Positions 1 through 12,331 are shown, counted from the stretch's first letter. The stretch is 64,000 nt of DNA from Endomychus coccineus (GCA_958510875.1 OY294068.1:164026388-164090387), one strand, 5' to 3'. Translations and numbers: made by a program. Notes: generated by a model from the sequence alone, not told the origin.

Positions 1-461
1 ATATCGTTGGTGAAAGTCCATTTTGATGAATTTTACAAGAGAGACTAAAACGCCTTATTTCATAATGGTTTCACCGATTCTTCTAAAATATATAGGATGA
101 GTACTATTTCTCAAATCATTACTAGTCGCTTTTTAGGTATTTTGAATATTTTGCTGGACTTGCACAAAATTCAAAAATTTAATTTATTTTTAAAGCTAAT
201 CTATTTCCCCTTGACTTGATTAGGATCTACAGAAATTTGGGACCCAGAAAATGTTTGTTTAAAGAAATAATAGTGATAAGCGAATTTTTCAATAAAAGGA
301 TATTTATACATATTTTCAAATAACAATTAAAAATAAACGACATCGATCAACTTCCATTATTATTTTTGATTATTGAGTTACACAGTTTTCATATTTGAAA
401 AAATATTCATCTGGATTAAATTTTGGTTCCGTTTTGATTTCAGGTTCGAACTATTATCGAT
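1..461. other. AT-rich sequence, nothing recognised
   Basis: I see no long ORF, RNA gene or inverted repeat here. It ends where the PLE terminus begins. Confidence 0.5.
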
Positions 462-816
462 ACTAATAAACTATAGAGTTCACACTCTGGATATATTATA
501 ACACTTGATAAGAAATAATCACCCTTATCCACTAAAAATACTATTAAAGTACTGAGGACCTTTCGGCTACCAAGTAGCCATCATCAGAATAAACTAAATT
601 ATAAATCAAAATGTGCCTGTTTAAAAACTATTAGGGGATAATAATGTGAACAATGGGTTACCTTCAGTTTGAGTTAAATCGGAATTCAATAAATTGTTTT
701 TTCGTTTATACATTTCCATCCCTTCTAAATTACCTAGATATTGGTCTGTACTGTGTTTTAAAAATGATATAAGCTTTCTTGAGAAATGGTGTGACCTGTA
801 TTCAAAATATGTTCGG
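462..816 (-). mobile_element. Penelope-like element 3' end, copy 1 (outer part)
   Basis: Minus-strand 3' end of a Penelope-like retroelement. It matches the copy at 19307-19730 almost base for base: the terminal GAGTTCACAC block, the AATCACCCTTATCCACTAAA block, the ribozyme-like motif, and the tail of the GIY-YIG ORF ending in the GTTACC/CAGCTGGAGA region. Homology stops abruptly at 816 and resumes at 2578, so the element is split. No intact ORF remains. PLEs code for a reverse transcriptase plus a GIY-YIG endonuclease; only the far C-terminus of the latter is in this piece. Confidence 0.75.
550..591 (-). ncRNA. Hammerhead-ribozyme-like motif in PLE terminus
   Basis: On the minus strand the core CTGATGA is followed by one extra T, a 6-bp helix II (GGCTAC/GTAGCC, loop TTG) and GAAA. 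Then comes the self-complementary AGGTCCT, which could form helix III, and a C at the cleavage position. The four bases after the C (AGTA) can pair with the four before CTGATGA (TATT), with one G-U wobble. Hammerheads in PLE terminal repeats are an established observation. The extra T next to helix II departs from the textbook core, so activity is uncertain. Confidence 0.55.
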
Positions 817-2577
817 TCAGTATTACAACCAAATCAATTTTTAAATTATTAAATATTTGAAACGTAAAAATCGAAATAAATCAAATTGTATCCATAGCAA
901 CGTAATAGAGTAAAAATAGCCCATGGAATCTGTTTTCAGTATAATGTTGTTTTTTTCAATCAGATTACCTCAAATTAACTAATTTCATTGAAATTCATCT
1001 GGAGCAAAAAAATGTTGAGCTGAATTACAGATGATGAAGACCTGGTCGCCCTCAAATGACACACATGTGATCCCTTCAACCTTCAAAATTCTTGATCAAT
1101 TCACTGCATATCACTAAAAATGGTAATTCACATGTAAATGGCCTATGTTCGGTAAGCTGCATATCTCACTTTTTCTCAAAAATGGTTCATTTTGAATATG
1201 TGTCATGACTTCGAATCAGAATTATGAGGGGGACTAAAAAATTTTGTAAAATATAAGGTTTCCTATTGAAAATAAAATTCCGGCGAAATCGAAATTGTCA
1301 CAATAACGAAAATATGTAAGTTGGATTCTCAATTATACCTTCATCACCGACTCTACAAATTTCCCGAATCGTGATTTTAGTTCTTGATATATATATCGCG
1401 GTAAGATATGAAGATATACCACCTTGTGTGATGAATTCATCTAAATTAAAAATTTTTGAATGTGGTAAAGACAGTGTTGATAAAATGTAGTATGTTACTC
1501 TGATGTTATCTTGTATAAGTCACTCGATAAAATTGAACTTTTCTCGCATGACTACTGATTGAGTTTGAATCAGCGGTGTATAGTGATTTAATAAGTAAGA
1601 GGGAGATTCGACAAAATGGAATCCTATTCATAGCGTGCCCGCCAGTTAGTTATGAGATACAGAAAAAATCAAATCAATGTTGTATAACCATGCTTCTTAC
1701 GCGAGTAACTGCCGTGAGTGAAGTGAATCAGGCTTGTGCATCGCATATTGCTACATATACTATACCGGGTGTAATCAGATCATGGTACACCTCCCTTATC
1801 TCCTTCAGTTTTGAACTAACTCTTTGACATTTGGAATATCATATATTCACAATAAGTGGCATACGATTGATTTTTTTCATTTACGGTTTCGCCTGAAGTG
1901 ACGCTAACTTTCGATTTTTAAATTGATGAATACGACGGATGAATAAATACCTTAGTGATGGTATTAATTAATTGTAACACGGTACCAATATGGTTTCATT
2001 TGAAGAAATTGAATTTTGTCCCGAAAACCATTTAGATGATCTTTATTTGCTCATTAATCACGTAATTAGGTATTTTTTATGGAATTCCATCTAGCATTAC
2101 ATGAATCATTTAGAATAATTCGGAATCGTCATCTAAGTGAATAAGTAGTGGTTTATTTGAAAATATTATACATTATTATGAATATACAAATATTCACGTA
2201 AATGGATATAGTTCGACTAGTGTATCCTGCTATAGTTGATTTCAACTGGTGTTCCTAATTATAGTTTCAAATCTGCATTTCTGTATGTAATGATAACAAA
2301 CAACTCTCCTTGATGTTCTGTAGAGGTGAGGTAGTCAAAACAAGGTGATGCTCTTTTGTGTTGTACCGATATAAGAATATAAGTACCTTTTTGAGTTCAT
2401 AAAAACGGAGCTAATCTTGTTTTGAAGAATACCAGTGTAGAATAACTAAAATTGAGCAAAAACATTGTAACTGTTTGTAGGGTGTATACAAAACGACATT
2501 ATGAAATAGTATATATTTGTAAATAGACAAGAGGTTCTGGTCTGGGCATATGTTTAGTTGTTACAATGTTATCTTGA
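817..2577. other. 1.76 kb segment splitting a PLE; content unknown
   Basis: The flanking PLE reading frame is continuous if this segment is removed, as shown by the uninterrupted copy at 19307-19730. I see no clear terminal inverted repeats, poly-A tail or target duplication at its edges, and no ORF above about 85 codons with a recognisable product. It is either an old insertion or one side of a rearrangement. Confidence 0.45.
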
Positions 2578-2930
2578 CTATACCGCTGATTTTTGACCAT
2601 TATTTTCCTTTATATGGGCAAATTGTTCTTTATAACGAGTTAAAATGTTCCGTCTAGTTTGACTCACATAGTATTTTGAACACGAGTCGCAATTGATTAT
2701 GTACATCCCGGATTTGTTGAAATCGGAAACTTTATCAAAGGTGTTGCCTAAACGGTGTTTCAGCTTGTTATTTCAGATAGGCGGACTAAACAAGTTCGAG
2801 ACCTGCCATCAAACTTCTTCCTACCAAGTTCCATTTTTCTATCGAATAGCAAATATTTAGTCACTTTTTTTATTATTTTACGTAAGCGCGACTGAGATAC
2901 TGACAGGTTTGAATAGGAGATAATAGGCGT
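2578..2930 (-). mobile_element. Penelope-like GIY-YIG remnant, copy 1 (inner part)
   Basis: Reading the minus strand gives a broken GIY-YIG endonuclease linker resembling the other PLE copies here: a Cys-rich segment with C-x2-C spacing, then YYVSQTRRNILTRYKEQ and an HIKENNG stretch. It is the continuation of the piece ending at 816. Homology fades towards 2930, just before the TAGTCCAG element. The YIG motif is altered (YVS), and the frame is interrupted. Confidence 0.6.
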
Positions 2931-2936
2931 GGGTTA

Positions 2937-4480
2937 TAGTCCAGTCAATAAGCCGGAAAATATGGAAAAGTTGGGAAACAGCTCGTATTTGAAAAATTTT
3001 TGATGCAATGGGTTCTGTGAACCCTCAAGATCATTCGTTACCACTAAAATCACACCCCGAGGGCAATGGGTGTTTCCCCCCAAAAGATGAATCAAATTCA
3101 CAAAATGGTCCAGAGTGAAGGAATCGGCTCGAAAATATCTACTGGGAGGTTTTTGGGGTCGCTTATCACGAACATGACATCTAAAAAGTCACCACATGCA
3201 CCTACATGGTCATAGAGGTTATCTCCAAGAGTTCAACAAAATTTTCCATAAAGTCTCCAAATGACTCTCTCGAGGGTTTTTGGGGTTGCAGAGCTCGAAT
3301 ATGATGTCTAGAAATTCCTCACATGCACCTGGGGCACAGGACGACGACGTCGTGAAGGTCGTCTCCAGGAATTCTACAAAATTTTCCATCCTAGAGTCTT
3401 CAAATTCGTCACTCGGGGGTTTTCGGGGTCGCTGAGCATGAATATGATGGAATATATATTTGGAGACTCTAGGATGTAAAATTTTGTTGAATTCCTGGAG
3501 ATGGCCTCTATGACCAGGTTTACTGTGCCCCAGGTGCATGTGAGAAATTCCTAGACATCATATTCGTGATCACCGACCCCTAAAACCACCCGAGTGGCAA
3601 ATTTGGAGACTCTAGGATGGAAAATTTTGTCGAATTCCTGGAGATGACCTCCACGACGTCGTCGTCCTGTACCCCAGGTGCATGTGAGGAATTTCTAGAC
3701 ATCCTATTCGTGCTCAGCAACCCCAAAAACCCCCGAGTGAGACATTTGGAGACTTTAAGATGGAACATTTTGTTGAATTCCTGGAGATGACCTCTATGAC
3801 CTGGTCTTCGGTGCCCCATGTGCATGTGAGGAATTCCTAGACATCATATTAGTGGTCACCGACCCCGAAAACCCCCGAGTGACAAATTTGGAGACTCTAG
3901 GATGAAAATTTTGTCGAATTCCTGGAGATGACCTCCACGACGTCGTCGTCCTGTGTCCCAGGTGCATGTGAGGAATTTCTTGACATCATATTCGTACTCA
4001 GCAACCCCAAAAACCCTCGAGTGAGACATTTGGAGACTTTATGGAAAATTTTGTTGAATTCCTGGAGATGACCTCTATGACCATGTGGGTGCATGTGGTA
4101 AATTTTTAGATGTCATATTCGTGATCAGCGACCCCAAAAACCTCCTAGTAGATATTTTCAAGCCGATTCCTTCACTCTGGACCATTTTGTGAATTTGATT
4201 CATCTTTTGGGGGGAAAACACCCCCCAAAAGTGCCCATTGCCCTCGGGGTGTGATTTTAGTGGTAACGAATGATCTTGAGGGTTCACAGAACCCATTGCA
4301 TCGAAAATTTTTCAAATTCGAGCTGTTTCCCAACTTTTCCATATTACACAGTATTTCCCGGCTTATTGACTGGACTATTACAAGCAACGTGCGTTGAATA
4401 ATTCGGAAATGTTCATGAAAAAAATTCACCAAGTCCCATCCGGAATCAGCTTACACTTCTTTTTCTGGTTGACTGGACTA
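2937..4480. mobile_element. TA-flanked inverted-repeat element (TAGTCCAG family)
   Basis: The ends TAGTCCAGTCAA and TTGACTGGACTA are inverted copies, with TA on both sides (2935-2936 and 4481-4482). The outer arms hold about 250-300 bp of inverted homology: 2937-3235 pairs with 4060-4375, including the shared GAACCCTCAAGATCATTCGT segment. A further unpaired 100 bp lies before the right end. The interior is a tandem array that reverses orientation around 3440-3470. No transposase is visible, so it is non-autonomous. A relative sits at 40946-41458. I do not recognise the superfamily. Confidence 0.7.
3219..4090. repeat. 142-bp tandem array with alternating A/B units
   Basis: The word GAATTCCTGGAGAT recurs at 3489, 3632, 3775, 3916 and 4057, giving a period of 141-143 bp. 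Successive units alternate between a form with CTCTATGACC and a form with CCACGACGTCGTCGTC, so the higher-order period is about 284 bp. Two inverted units lie at 3219-3440. Each unit also carries a conserved GGGGTCGCTGATCACGAA-like word. ORFs of 65-106 codons across the array are by-products of the repeat and not genes. Confidence 0.8.
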
Positions 4481-4676
4481 TAATATATGGACAGCCTTAA
4501 TAATGTTAAGAACCGTTCTGCTGCCGGGGAACCCTATGTTTCTTTATTCTGTGTATTCATCTCGATGTAGTTGACTCCCAACGACAGTTATCTACACTAT
4601 ACTCCAAATTTATTTGATTTCATTACTAGGTAGCATTCGAAATCGTGTATGTCTCTTATTAGTTCTTCTCTTATTA

Positions 4677-5669
4677 GTCGAGTCAAATAGGTATTAAAAC
4701 AGGCCGACTTACGAAAATCGAACGATATGGACCGATTTTGATGAAACAAAGTGCATTCGATTCGGGATGACGTCTAGAAAAAAGCTTACCGGTTAGTTTT
4801 TTGTGCAAATTTGTTATTATGTTTTTAACCAAAAAACACTTTTATTAATTTGCAGCGTGAATGCCTTATTAAAGCAATGTTTTATTTATTGAACAATATG
4901 TATTTGAAATATTAAAAACATGTTTCTGATAATATCCACTGAACCACAGAAATAGTTTTCACATAAAACGAATCAGAAATTTTACTAATCTGAACAACAG
5001 CAGCATCCAACAGTAAGTGACACGTGGTAATCATTTATTATGTCTCTACATTACAATAGCAGCGTGGTCCACGTATACGTTGCCGCGTCTTTATTTTGGG
5101 GGGATGGGAGGGAGGACCGGTTTAGATAAACAGCTGCTCTATGAAGCGGTGGATGCCATAGAGATCTTATTATATGATATATGCTGTGTTATAGTATAGT
5201 GTGGACTCCATAGTTTAAGAAAAATACCTATCAGCTACTCCCACCAGGTTTTTATTACGTATATGTCCATAGTATATGTAAAAGATGCTGTGTGGAATAT
5301 AAAAAGACTGAGTAGAGAAGATAGAAAAAAATTTTAGATGAGCCGGAATTTATTTCAAATTAAAAAATTGAAAAATTAGAATTCGATCTTGTTTTTGATT
5401 TAAATTAGTAACGACACCCTTTTAACAAATTTTTTAACATTTAACATAAAAAAACAACCTCCACAACCCCTAACCGAGGATTTCTGGTTAGTTTTGATGA
5501 AATTTTGGAAATTGGTCAAATTTTCGGTTAAAAAAATAATAACAAATTTGCACAAAAAACTAACCGGTAAGCTTTTTTCTAGACGTCATGCCGAATCGAA
5601 TGCACTTTGTTTCATCAAAATCGGTCCATATCGTCCGATTTTCGCAATGGAATACCTATTTGACTCGAC
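4677..5669. mobile_element. TA-flanked inverted-repeat element, ~1 kb
   Basis: The ends GTCGAGTCAAATAGGTATT and AATACCTATTTGACTCGAC are inverted, flanked by TA. The arms extend about 160 bp (roughly 4677-4840 against 5505-5669) and include an ATATGGACCGATTTTGAT block and an AACCGG block. The central 650 bp has no recognisable ORF. It is probably a non-autonomous DNA transposon. Confidence 0.65.
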
Positions 5670-5699
5670 TATATTAGTTTTGTTTCGGTTTCGGCGGCT

Positions 5700-8570
5700 C
5701 ATAATAGAATCGTATCATCTTCATCAGACATTTTACAAACCGGTAACGTAGCAAATTTATAATGTGTATGCGATCTATTTCACTTTAAATTCAAAGTAAT
5801 TAATTTTTCAAGTGTATTGCCAACCGCCTAGGTAAATATCTTGGCTCTACTCCACGTTAATGAGGAACCTGTACTACCACCGTACACGAGTAATTCAACC
5901 GCATAGTAATGCTATCCGATTCCTTTTATTTCCAAGAAATGGTATCTCGTTTGAATCTCCAAGAAGGTATAGCAGCTTATAGTGCTAACAGGGCGATGCT
6001 TCCATCGAGGTGGTGACCTCTCATCCTTGCAATGAAAATATAAGTTAACCGGTCCCGACGGACCGGTTCATAACCATTGTCTTTATAGTGAGCCCTAAGA
6101 TGAAGATTCTTCCGTGGAAGCAGAGGGGTCTACCTTATTTGCGTGTAGTATAGTTCATATTATACCGTTGACCTTTTCTATAACAAACCAACTAGCTGCT
6201 TAAACGACATTGTGCTGGTCCCAACATTTTCAAACCGCAAGAGAGGGTGCAGGCCGGCTTCAAAATATACTTACATTACTATTGATTTATTTTTATTTTG
6301 AATTAAAAAGGCATTTTACACTAGAGGCAAATAATGATCAATTGAAAATAATAATTTATTTTATTACTAAAGATATAATAAGTACAATAAAAATTAGTGT
6401 GGGTACACGAAAAAGTTTTGCAATATTTTAAATTGAACATTAAATTTAGATGTGTCACTATCACTATTATCTTCATCTAAACCTAAACTTATTATTAAGA
6501 TTTGAACATAAACGTATAAGAATTTTCTACCTTAATTAGTTTTTCCAACTGTATACAGTAATTTTACTTACTATATTTGTTATCAATTCCACTACAGACA
6601 TATTCAATGAGGGGGAAATATTATTCCTTCCAATATTTGATTTGTCTTCGTGCCGTATTAGTTCGATTGGATTAAATACTCTATGATAGGGGTAAAGACG
6701 CAACACTGTGTGTCCATTTTATCTTGCAAGTTTATCACACACGTATTCTTTATAAATTTTGGAAACTTTTCATACTTCCCGTTTTCTGTGAGTGTCTTCA
6801 AAATATATATTATTATCTATCATACAATTTTGAATGTCTCCTTTGGTGCCATCTTCAAAAATTTTGCGTCAGTGTCTTGGTGGTAATCTAGAGAGTAATG
6901 CGTTATGCTTTTGGCTGAAAGCAACACAGTTCGGAACAAATCGATTTTCTGAACCTGCATGTATTATTGTTATTATTTTGTCTTTCTTTGAAGGAGCTTT
7001 GGTTTGGCATTTTTTTGAAAAATCCTTTTCTCGCAGCATCATGTGTATCAAACCATGTTTGGACGATTTTCTGCTCTATATTGTTTAATAGCCATCAAAC
7101 CCATTTTAAGCGAAATTCTCCTTAGATTTGAAATATTACAGGAAATATTTTGTTCGTCTTTGGTCACCATATATTTTGTAACTTGTGCTTCTCAATAAAT
7201 CCACATCATTCTAGTCTCGTCGTACTTCTATATGTGCCAGACTCATGACGTTTTTTTTTTCAAGAAGTAACAGACTTTACCAAAGATAAAGAAGTACTTG
7301 TTAAAGCAGACGTTTCGGCTAAAACATCACTTGAATTAAAATCTCTTTTTTAGCAAAGATTGATATAAATTTCCATTTGTTTAGCGTCGGGAGATAAATG
7401 CTTTCTTCTGAAAGTGATACTACAAGATGTCCCACAGCACAAGCCCAAGGACGCCACATTCTAACACTAGTGCAACAAAAATCATTCGTCGGAAAACCAA
7501 TAAGAACTAAAAATAAAAATTTCAATTTCATATTTATATTATTATATATAATATCTACGAACGGTCTATTTCTACCTATTTAAAATAGTATAACTAGAGT
7601 TGCAGGTAAATAAGATTTGTATATACTCCGGTATGATATGAATAATATCCTACACCCAATGCACGTGCATAGCCAACGAGAACACCTGAGATATAAGCAA
7701 ATTGAAAAGGTTCCGGAAAATTTATAACTGGTGTACAACAGATAGAAACACACTATGTTACAGATGCGTACAATAGAATAAAATCTTTGTTTTAATATGC
7801 AATCTATTGGTTGACGATTATAAAGAGGCAATTGAAGAAGGTCAATTCTTCTATGTCTATCTTCCAGACCTATTATTATAACACATAATGATCTTTATAG
7901 ATTATAAAGAAGAGACAATCGTGTAGATAGGGATTGGATACATATGTTCTGAATCAAAAATACAATAGACTGGTCCTTCACGCCGGTAGGCGAGAAAGGG
8001 GATAATGTTCTCGAATAAAAAGTTGTTACATAGAAATAATATAATATGGTTTTCTCGGCTGCAATTGAATGTTTCAAGCTAGTAATATTCCGTTTTTTTT
8101 ATATAGCAAATGTATCTTTCAATCGTGATCCAAGGCGGTGATTGTGATATTCTACATTTATATAGCTTCACAGTTGGTAAATCGGAGTAATATACACACA
8201 TCAGTTTGAATCAATTTCAGCAATAAATAACGAAATACGGCTTCCTTCGATTATTTACAAATTAAATTAACATTCCGAATTTCGGGTTTCCCACTTAATC
8301 ACTTAATGGGATAACATATAGAGAAACCACATTGAATGCCTGATCAACAACATGCTGCTTACATATTTTATGCACATACTATCTTAAGACATTCAAAATG
8401 TAGTTTTGTTCGAAGTATTTCTGACATTATATCAATAACAAAATAACATAGAAGCCTAAGTGATTTGATTCATGTGGAGAAACTAGGAATTTCAAGCAAA
8501 AAGGGTCCTCTACACTTTCTTCATTTATCGACACTAATCAAAAGTTATCGAAGGATTTTTAGCAAATAAA
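5700..8570. other. Unassigned AT-rich stretch
   Basis: There is no ORF longer than 90 codons and no splice pattern I would defend. A perfect 9-bp hairpin (AACCGGTCC, 4-nt loop) lies at 6047-6068. No transposon termini are recognised. Confidence 0.45.
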
Positions 8571-8575
8571 ACGAG

Positions 8576-9300
8576 TCGACATGGGAAAGGTGTTCATGTT
8601 AACACAGAAGTTCCAAACTTACCTTGGAAACGAAGTAGAATGGAGACAGGGGAAAGTTGACCCGGCTGGGGAAGGAGCAATCTGTTTGTATACCGATGGA
8701 TCCAGAACAGCAGAAGGTACGGAGACCGGAGTTTTTAGGCCCAAAATGAACTCGGAACCCATGAGTGAACACGTCAGTATCTTTCACGAGGGACCAAAGA
8801 CAGAAAAATAAGGCCACAGCCATCATATCTTATAGTCAAGAAGTAATAAAAGCGCTTGAATCGAACATCACTAGATCAAGGTTGGTTCTTAACTGCAAAA
8901 CCAGACTAAACATTTTAAGGGGGTTCAGAACAGATACAGCAAATGAGAGAAATGAACATACCGGTACCCTTCTGCGGTATAGGATCACACACTATGTGGG
9001 ACATATTCAGAACAGAAGACATAGAACTGAACACTAAACACTGGAGTCCTCTTCCAGGATTCATGACGGTGCACTGCAAACTCAATGGTCATATGAGAAA
9101 AATTGGTCTGGTGCGTGATGCAAGTGTAGACTCTGCAGAAAGGCGGGGGAAACACCGATACATTCACTCTGTAACTGCGGAGCCAGAAGCAAATACTAAT
9201 CTTTCCGGAGTATCTGAAGCCAACCGGTGAATGTAAACAATACCGAGAAGGAGATACAATAGTGTTTTAAGGACGCAGTAAAAATTATACAACCCAGTAG
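8576..9300 (+). pseudogene. LINE ORF2 RNase H and C-terminal remnant
   Basis: Frame-shifted pieces of a non-LTR retrotransposon. The first open stretch (8581-8811) contains the RNase H start ICLYTDGSRTAEGTETG; YTDGS carries the first catalytic Asp. The next (8765-9037) has SYSQEVIKALESN, corresponding to the DSQAAIKAL segment with the Asp replaced by Tyr, and then a decayed HSG region. The third (8943-9230) has HCKLNGHMRKIGLVRDAS, typical of the Cys/His-rich C-terminus after RNase H. The reverse transcriptase is missing. It is dead. Confidence 0.7.
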
Positions 9301-9678
9301 GAACGATGGGGAAAAATCATGAATAAGAAAGCTAGCTTTTATACTTGTTTATCGTTGTCCTTACTTTAACTACTCTGTGGCGTTAATGACGCTTGACAGG
9401 TTCATCCACCAAAAATGTGAAACATCTCATAGATTGTACTAATGTTAGTAGAAACGGTTGAGACTTCTAATCATACTCTATGTCAGGTGAAAGTTTATTT
9501 GAATTGACAGATACATCTGTAGTGTTCACTGACTGTTTTCTATATTTCCAATTCAATCCATGATTATTTGGACTCACAGAGTTGTTATCTTTCCTATTGC
9601 TTTGTACTTGTGTCACTATCTTGTGAGCTTTTCAAGTCGGTCGGCTTCATAGTATCGGAGATACCGTGATGAGTCAGT
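9301..9678. other. No feature recognised
   Basis: AT-rich sequence between the LINE remnant and the TCAGT target duplication of the next element. Confidence 0.4.
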
Positions 9679-10893
9679 CACAAGGTCGTATACAGGGTGT
9701 CCCAGGTTTTAGTAGCAGAACTTCAACAGTCGATAGAAAATTTGATTTTGAGAAAAAAAGTTCCTATTAACATATATGCACAGACGCTTAGTTTTTGAGA
9801 TACAGGGTGTTGAAATTGAAAAAAAAAATTAATTTTTTGCGTATATCTCCGGAACCGTTAATTGTACAGAAAACAGCTTTTGCAAGCATTTTCTACTCAT
9901 AGTAAGCTATGTTATGCGTGATAAAAAAAATTTTTTTTAGTCATAATTGGTGAAGATTTTGAAGGGGTAGTGGGTGTTTTTCCCCCCAACTTCTACGCCA
10001 CTGGAAAAATAACGGTTTTGAGACAACCAATTGAACCGCCAATGTTTTCTACACAAAAAAGGTATTCTTGGTCATAAGCTCTAAAATTGACCGTTTTCGA
10101 GAAAAATCATTTTTTATGTTGAAAAACATGGTCAATTTTTTGGTTTTGTTACTTTTCTAACGTTTGAATAAATTTTGTATAATTAGTAAGAATTTACCAT
10201 GTTTTTCAACATAAAAGTTGATTTTTCTCGAAAACGGTCATCTTTAGAGCTTATGACTAATGGTACCTTTTTTGTGTAGAAAACATTGGCGGTTCAAATG
10301 GTTGTCTCAAAACCGTACTTTTTCCAGTGGCGTAGAAGTTGGGGAAAAAACACCCACTACCCCTTCAAAATCTTCACCAATTATGACTAAAAAAAAATGT
10401 TGTTTCTCACAGAACATAACTTGCTATGAGTAGAAAATGCTTTCAAAAGCTGTTTTCTGTACGATGAACGGTTCCGGAGATATTCGCCAAGAACGAAATT
10501 TTTTTTTCAATTTCAAAAACTAAGCGTCTGTGCATATATATTAATAGGAACTTTTTTTCTCAAAATCAAATTTTCTATCGACTGTTGATGTTCTGCTACT
10601 AAAATTGGGACACCTGTATACAGGTCTGGAATCTCGAGGCTGTTTCCTATGTGAGAAGTGAGTCCGTTAAGCGTCAACGTCATCTGTCGCGTAGTATCAA
10701 AAGACGTCACGGGTGGCGAGGGATGTTCTCTGGCACGTATACGACCGTGTTTGAACGATATGGCGCCTGACATCCTGACAACATACTTCGATCCATGCGC
10801 TAGCTGGTGGCTGAGCGAGGGACTACTAGTTTGGCGACATGTAAGAGACTCATGTCAAACATAGAGATTCCAAACCTGTATATATGACCGTGG
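9679..10893. mobile_element. TIR element with CACGGTCGTATACAGG ends, opened by a foldback
   Basis: The left end lies at 9679-9692 and the right end at about 10860-10893 (GAGATTCCAAACCTG, then GACCGTGG). A 5-bp duplication TCAGT occurs at 9674-9678 and 10894-10898. Between 9693 and 10616 the left terminal repeat is interrupted by a foldback element. Taking that out rejoins GGTCGTA with TACAGGTCTGGAATC, which matches the ends at 16832 and 20085. What remains is about 290 bp with no ORF. Confidence 0.65.
9693..10616. mobile_element. Foldback element A (CAGGGTGTCCC ends, TA duplication)
   Basis: A near-complete palindrome. The left arm 9693-10133 is the inverse of 10197-10616, with a spacer of about 60 bp. 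The ends are CAGGGTGTCCCAGG and a matching CACCTG, flanked by TA at 9691-9692 and 10617-10618. The outer 110 bp (with AGTAGCAGAACTT and CACAGACGCTTA) is shared with the element at 25009-26219. The inner arm contains CAGTGGCGTAGAAGTTGGGG. It has no coding capacity. Confidence 0.8.
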
Positions 10894-12239
10894 TCAGTGT
10901 CATTTGTCTTTTATTACATATAAACTTCATAATTTCTCCGCTGTTTACTCCATTGAAATGTTCAATAATGAATGATTGATCCTAAAATTGTTTTATAGTT
11001 AACAGAATATCCAGATATGTTCACCAGAGATAATATTCAAATATTTTGTAGTCGTTCTTTCTGGAAGTTATAACTTAAATTTTTGTGGGAAGTAGCGAGA
11101 GTTAATTATTTCAGTTTTTTTCAACTATTCCATGCTAAAATTGAATCGATTTGCTTTGGATTCCTGTAAACCTAAATGCAAGAATATTTACGTTAATTCT
11201 TCCAATTGTTGTCTCTAATTTGTTTACCCACTGTTATTTTTATCTATGATGACAAATGTATTGTAATTCAAATTTATATAAAATTTTAACTTGACGTGCT
11301 CTACACCTCTTTGAGGTATTCTTCCATATATTTTTATGTATTTATATTGCATCTGAGCAAGAAAAATGAAATAAACTAAATAAAATGAACTAAACTGAAC
11401 GACAGGTTTTTCATTGAAATATTGTATTCTTGTTCAGTTTATTTTCTCACATTTCTACCAGTATGTCTTGTAGAATGAAGAACAGATTTGAAACAATTGC
11501 GTTTGTGTATTTAGTAGTCCAATAGCACTAACTTTTGGTCAGGAAATTTCAGATATAATTTTTATAAGGTGGCTATTATTATGGAAATTGACCTCCTAAA
11601 AACGATGGTGACATTATTTTTGGGCTAAACCCTGTGCTTCATGCCAAAACTTCACTTTTTGTGTAAAAAAAACGGAATAATAAATTGTACTTTAGATAGG
11701 CAATTGTCATATTTTTACCACGAACTTTAACACAGTGTCCAGTATTATTTACCCTACCCCATCCCATTTATCCATCATTTTTAATTTGCAAAAATATTAT
11801 TTATTTTCTTTTTTATATATTCTTTTTATTTTACTTAAGTAATTTAATTTGAATTACCTTTTATTTTGTTTTATTTTTTTATTTTAATTACCTTTTATTG
11901 ATTTGTATATCCGATGCATCGAGTTTTCCGAATTACCCAGGTAAAATAATGAAAAATGGAAAACTGAAATATGAATTCGTACTCAGAAACACATTTTCAA
12001 TACTTTTTGTTCTTACAAGTTTTGCGAAAAAAATCGTCGATTTTGAAAACAGTGCTACTGGACTATAGGTACCTACAAGAATAGTATAGCAATCTAAATG
12101 AACCGGAACTGTAAAATTGTTTGTACACTCCTGCAAGATAATCAAATATAAATGTAGCACGAATGATTAAACAAAAATAGACAATAACAGCATACTTGAA
12201 ACGCAAGTCAACGCCACTTGCTTGTAACGAGTGCTTATT

Positions 12240-12240
<1 letters not shown>
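10894..12240. other. AT-rich, possible 5' flank of the LINE
   Basis: I recognise no gene. The last few hundred bases before the CA repeat at 12243 may belong to the LINE 5' region, but no ORF1 is visible on the plus strand. Confidence 0.4.

Positions 12241-12242
<2 letters not shown>

Positions 12243-12272
<30 letters not shown>
12243..12272. repeat. (AC)n microsatellite, ~30 bp
   Basis: Fifteen uninterrupted AC dinucleotides, 60 bp upstream of the LINE start codon. Confidence 0.95.
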
Positions 12273-12273
<1 letters not shown>

Positions 12274-12331
12274 ACTTACCACACAATCGCATATACTCTA
12301 GTGATAATTCTCAATTATTCACAAATATATA

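Noticed and set aside
3219..4432. Several minus-strand ORFs of 65-106 codons with similar N-termini
   Set aside because: Their similarity comes from the 142-bp tandem array; no conserved start context or codon pattern.
2937..4480. CRISPR-like array because of regular spacing
   Set aside because: Units are 142-bp tandem repeats without unique spacers, in eukaryotic DNA.
6047..6068. 9-bp perfect hairpin as a terminator or regulatory element
   Set aside because: Isolated, no neighbouring gene, and short enough to be chance in 64 kb.
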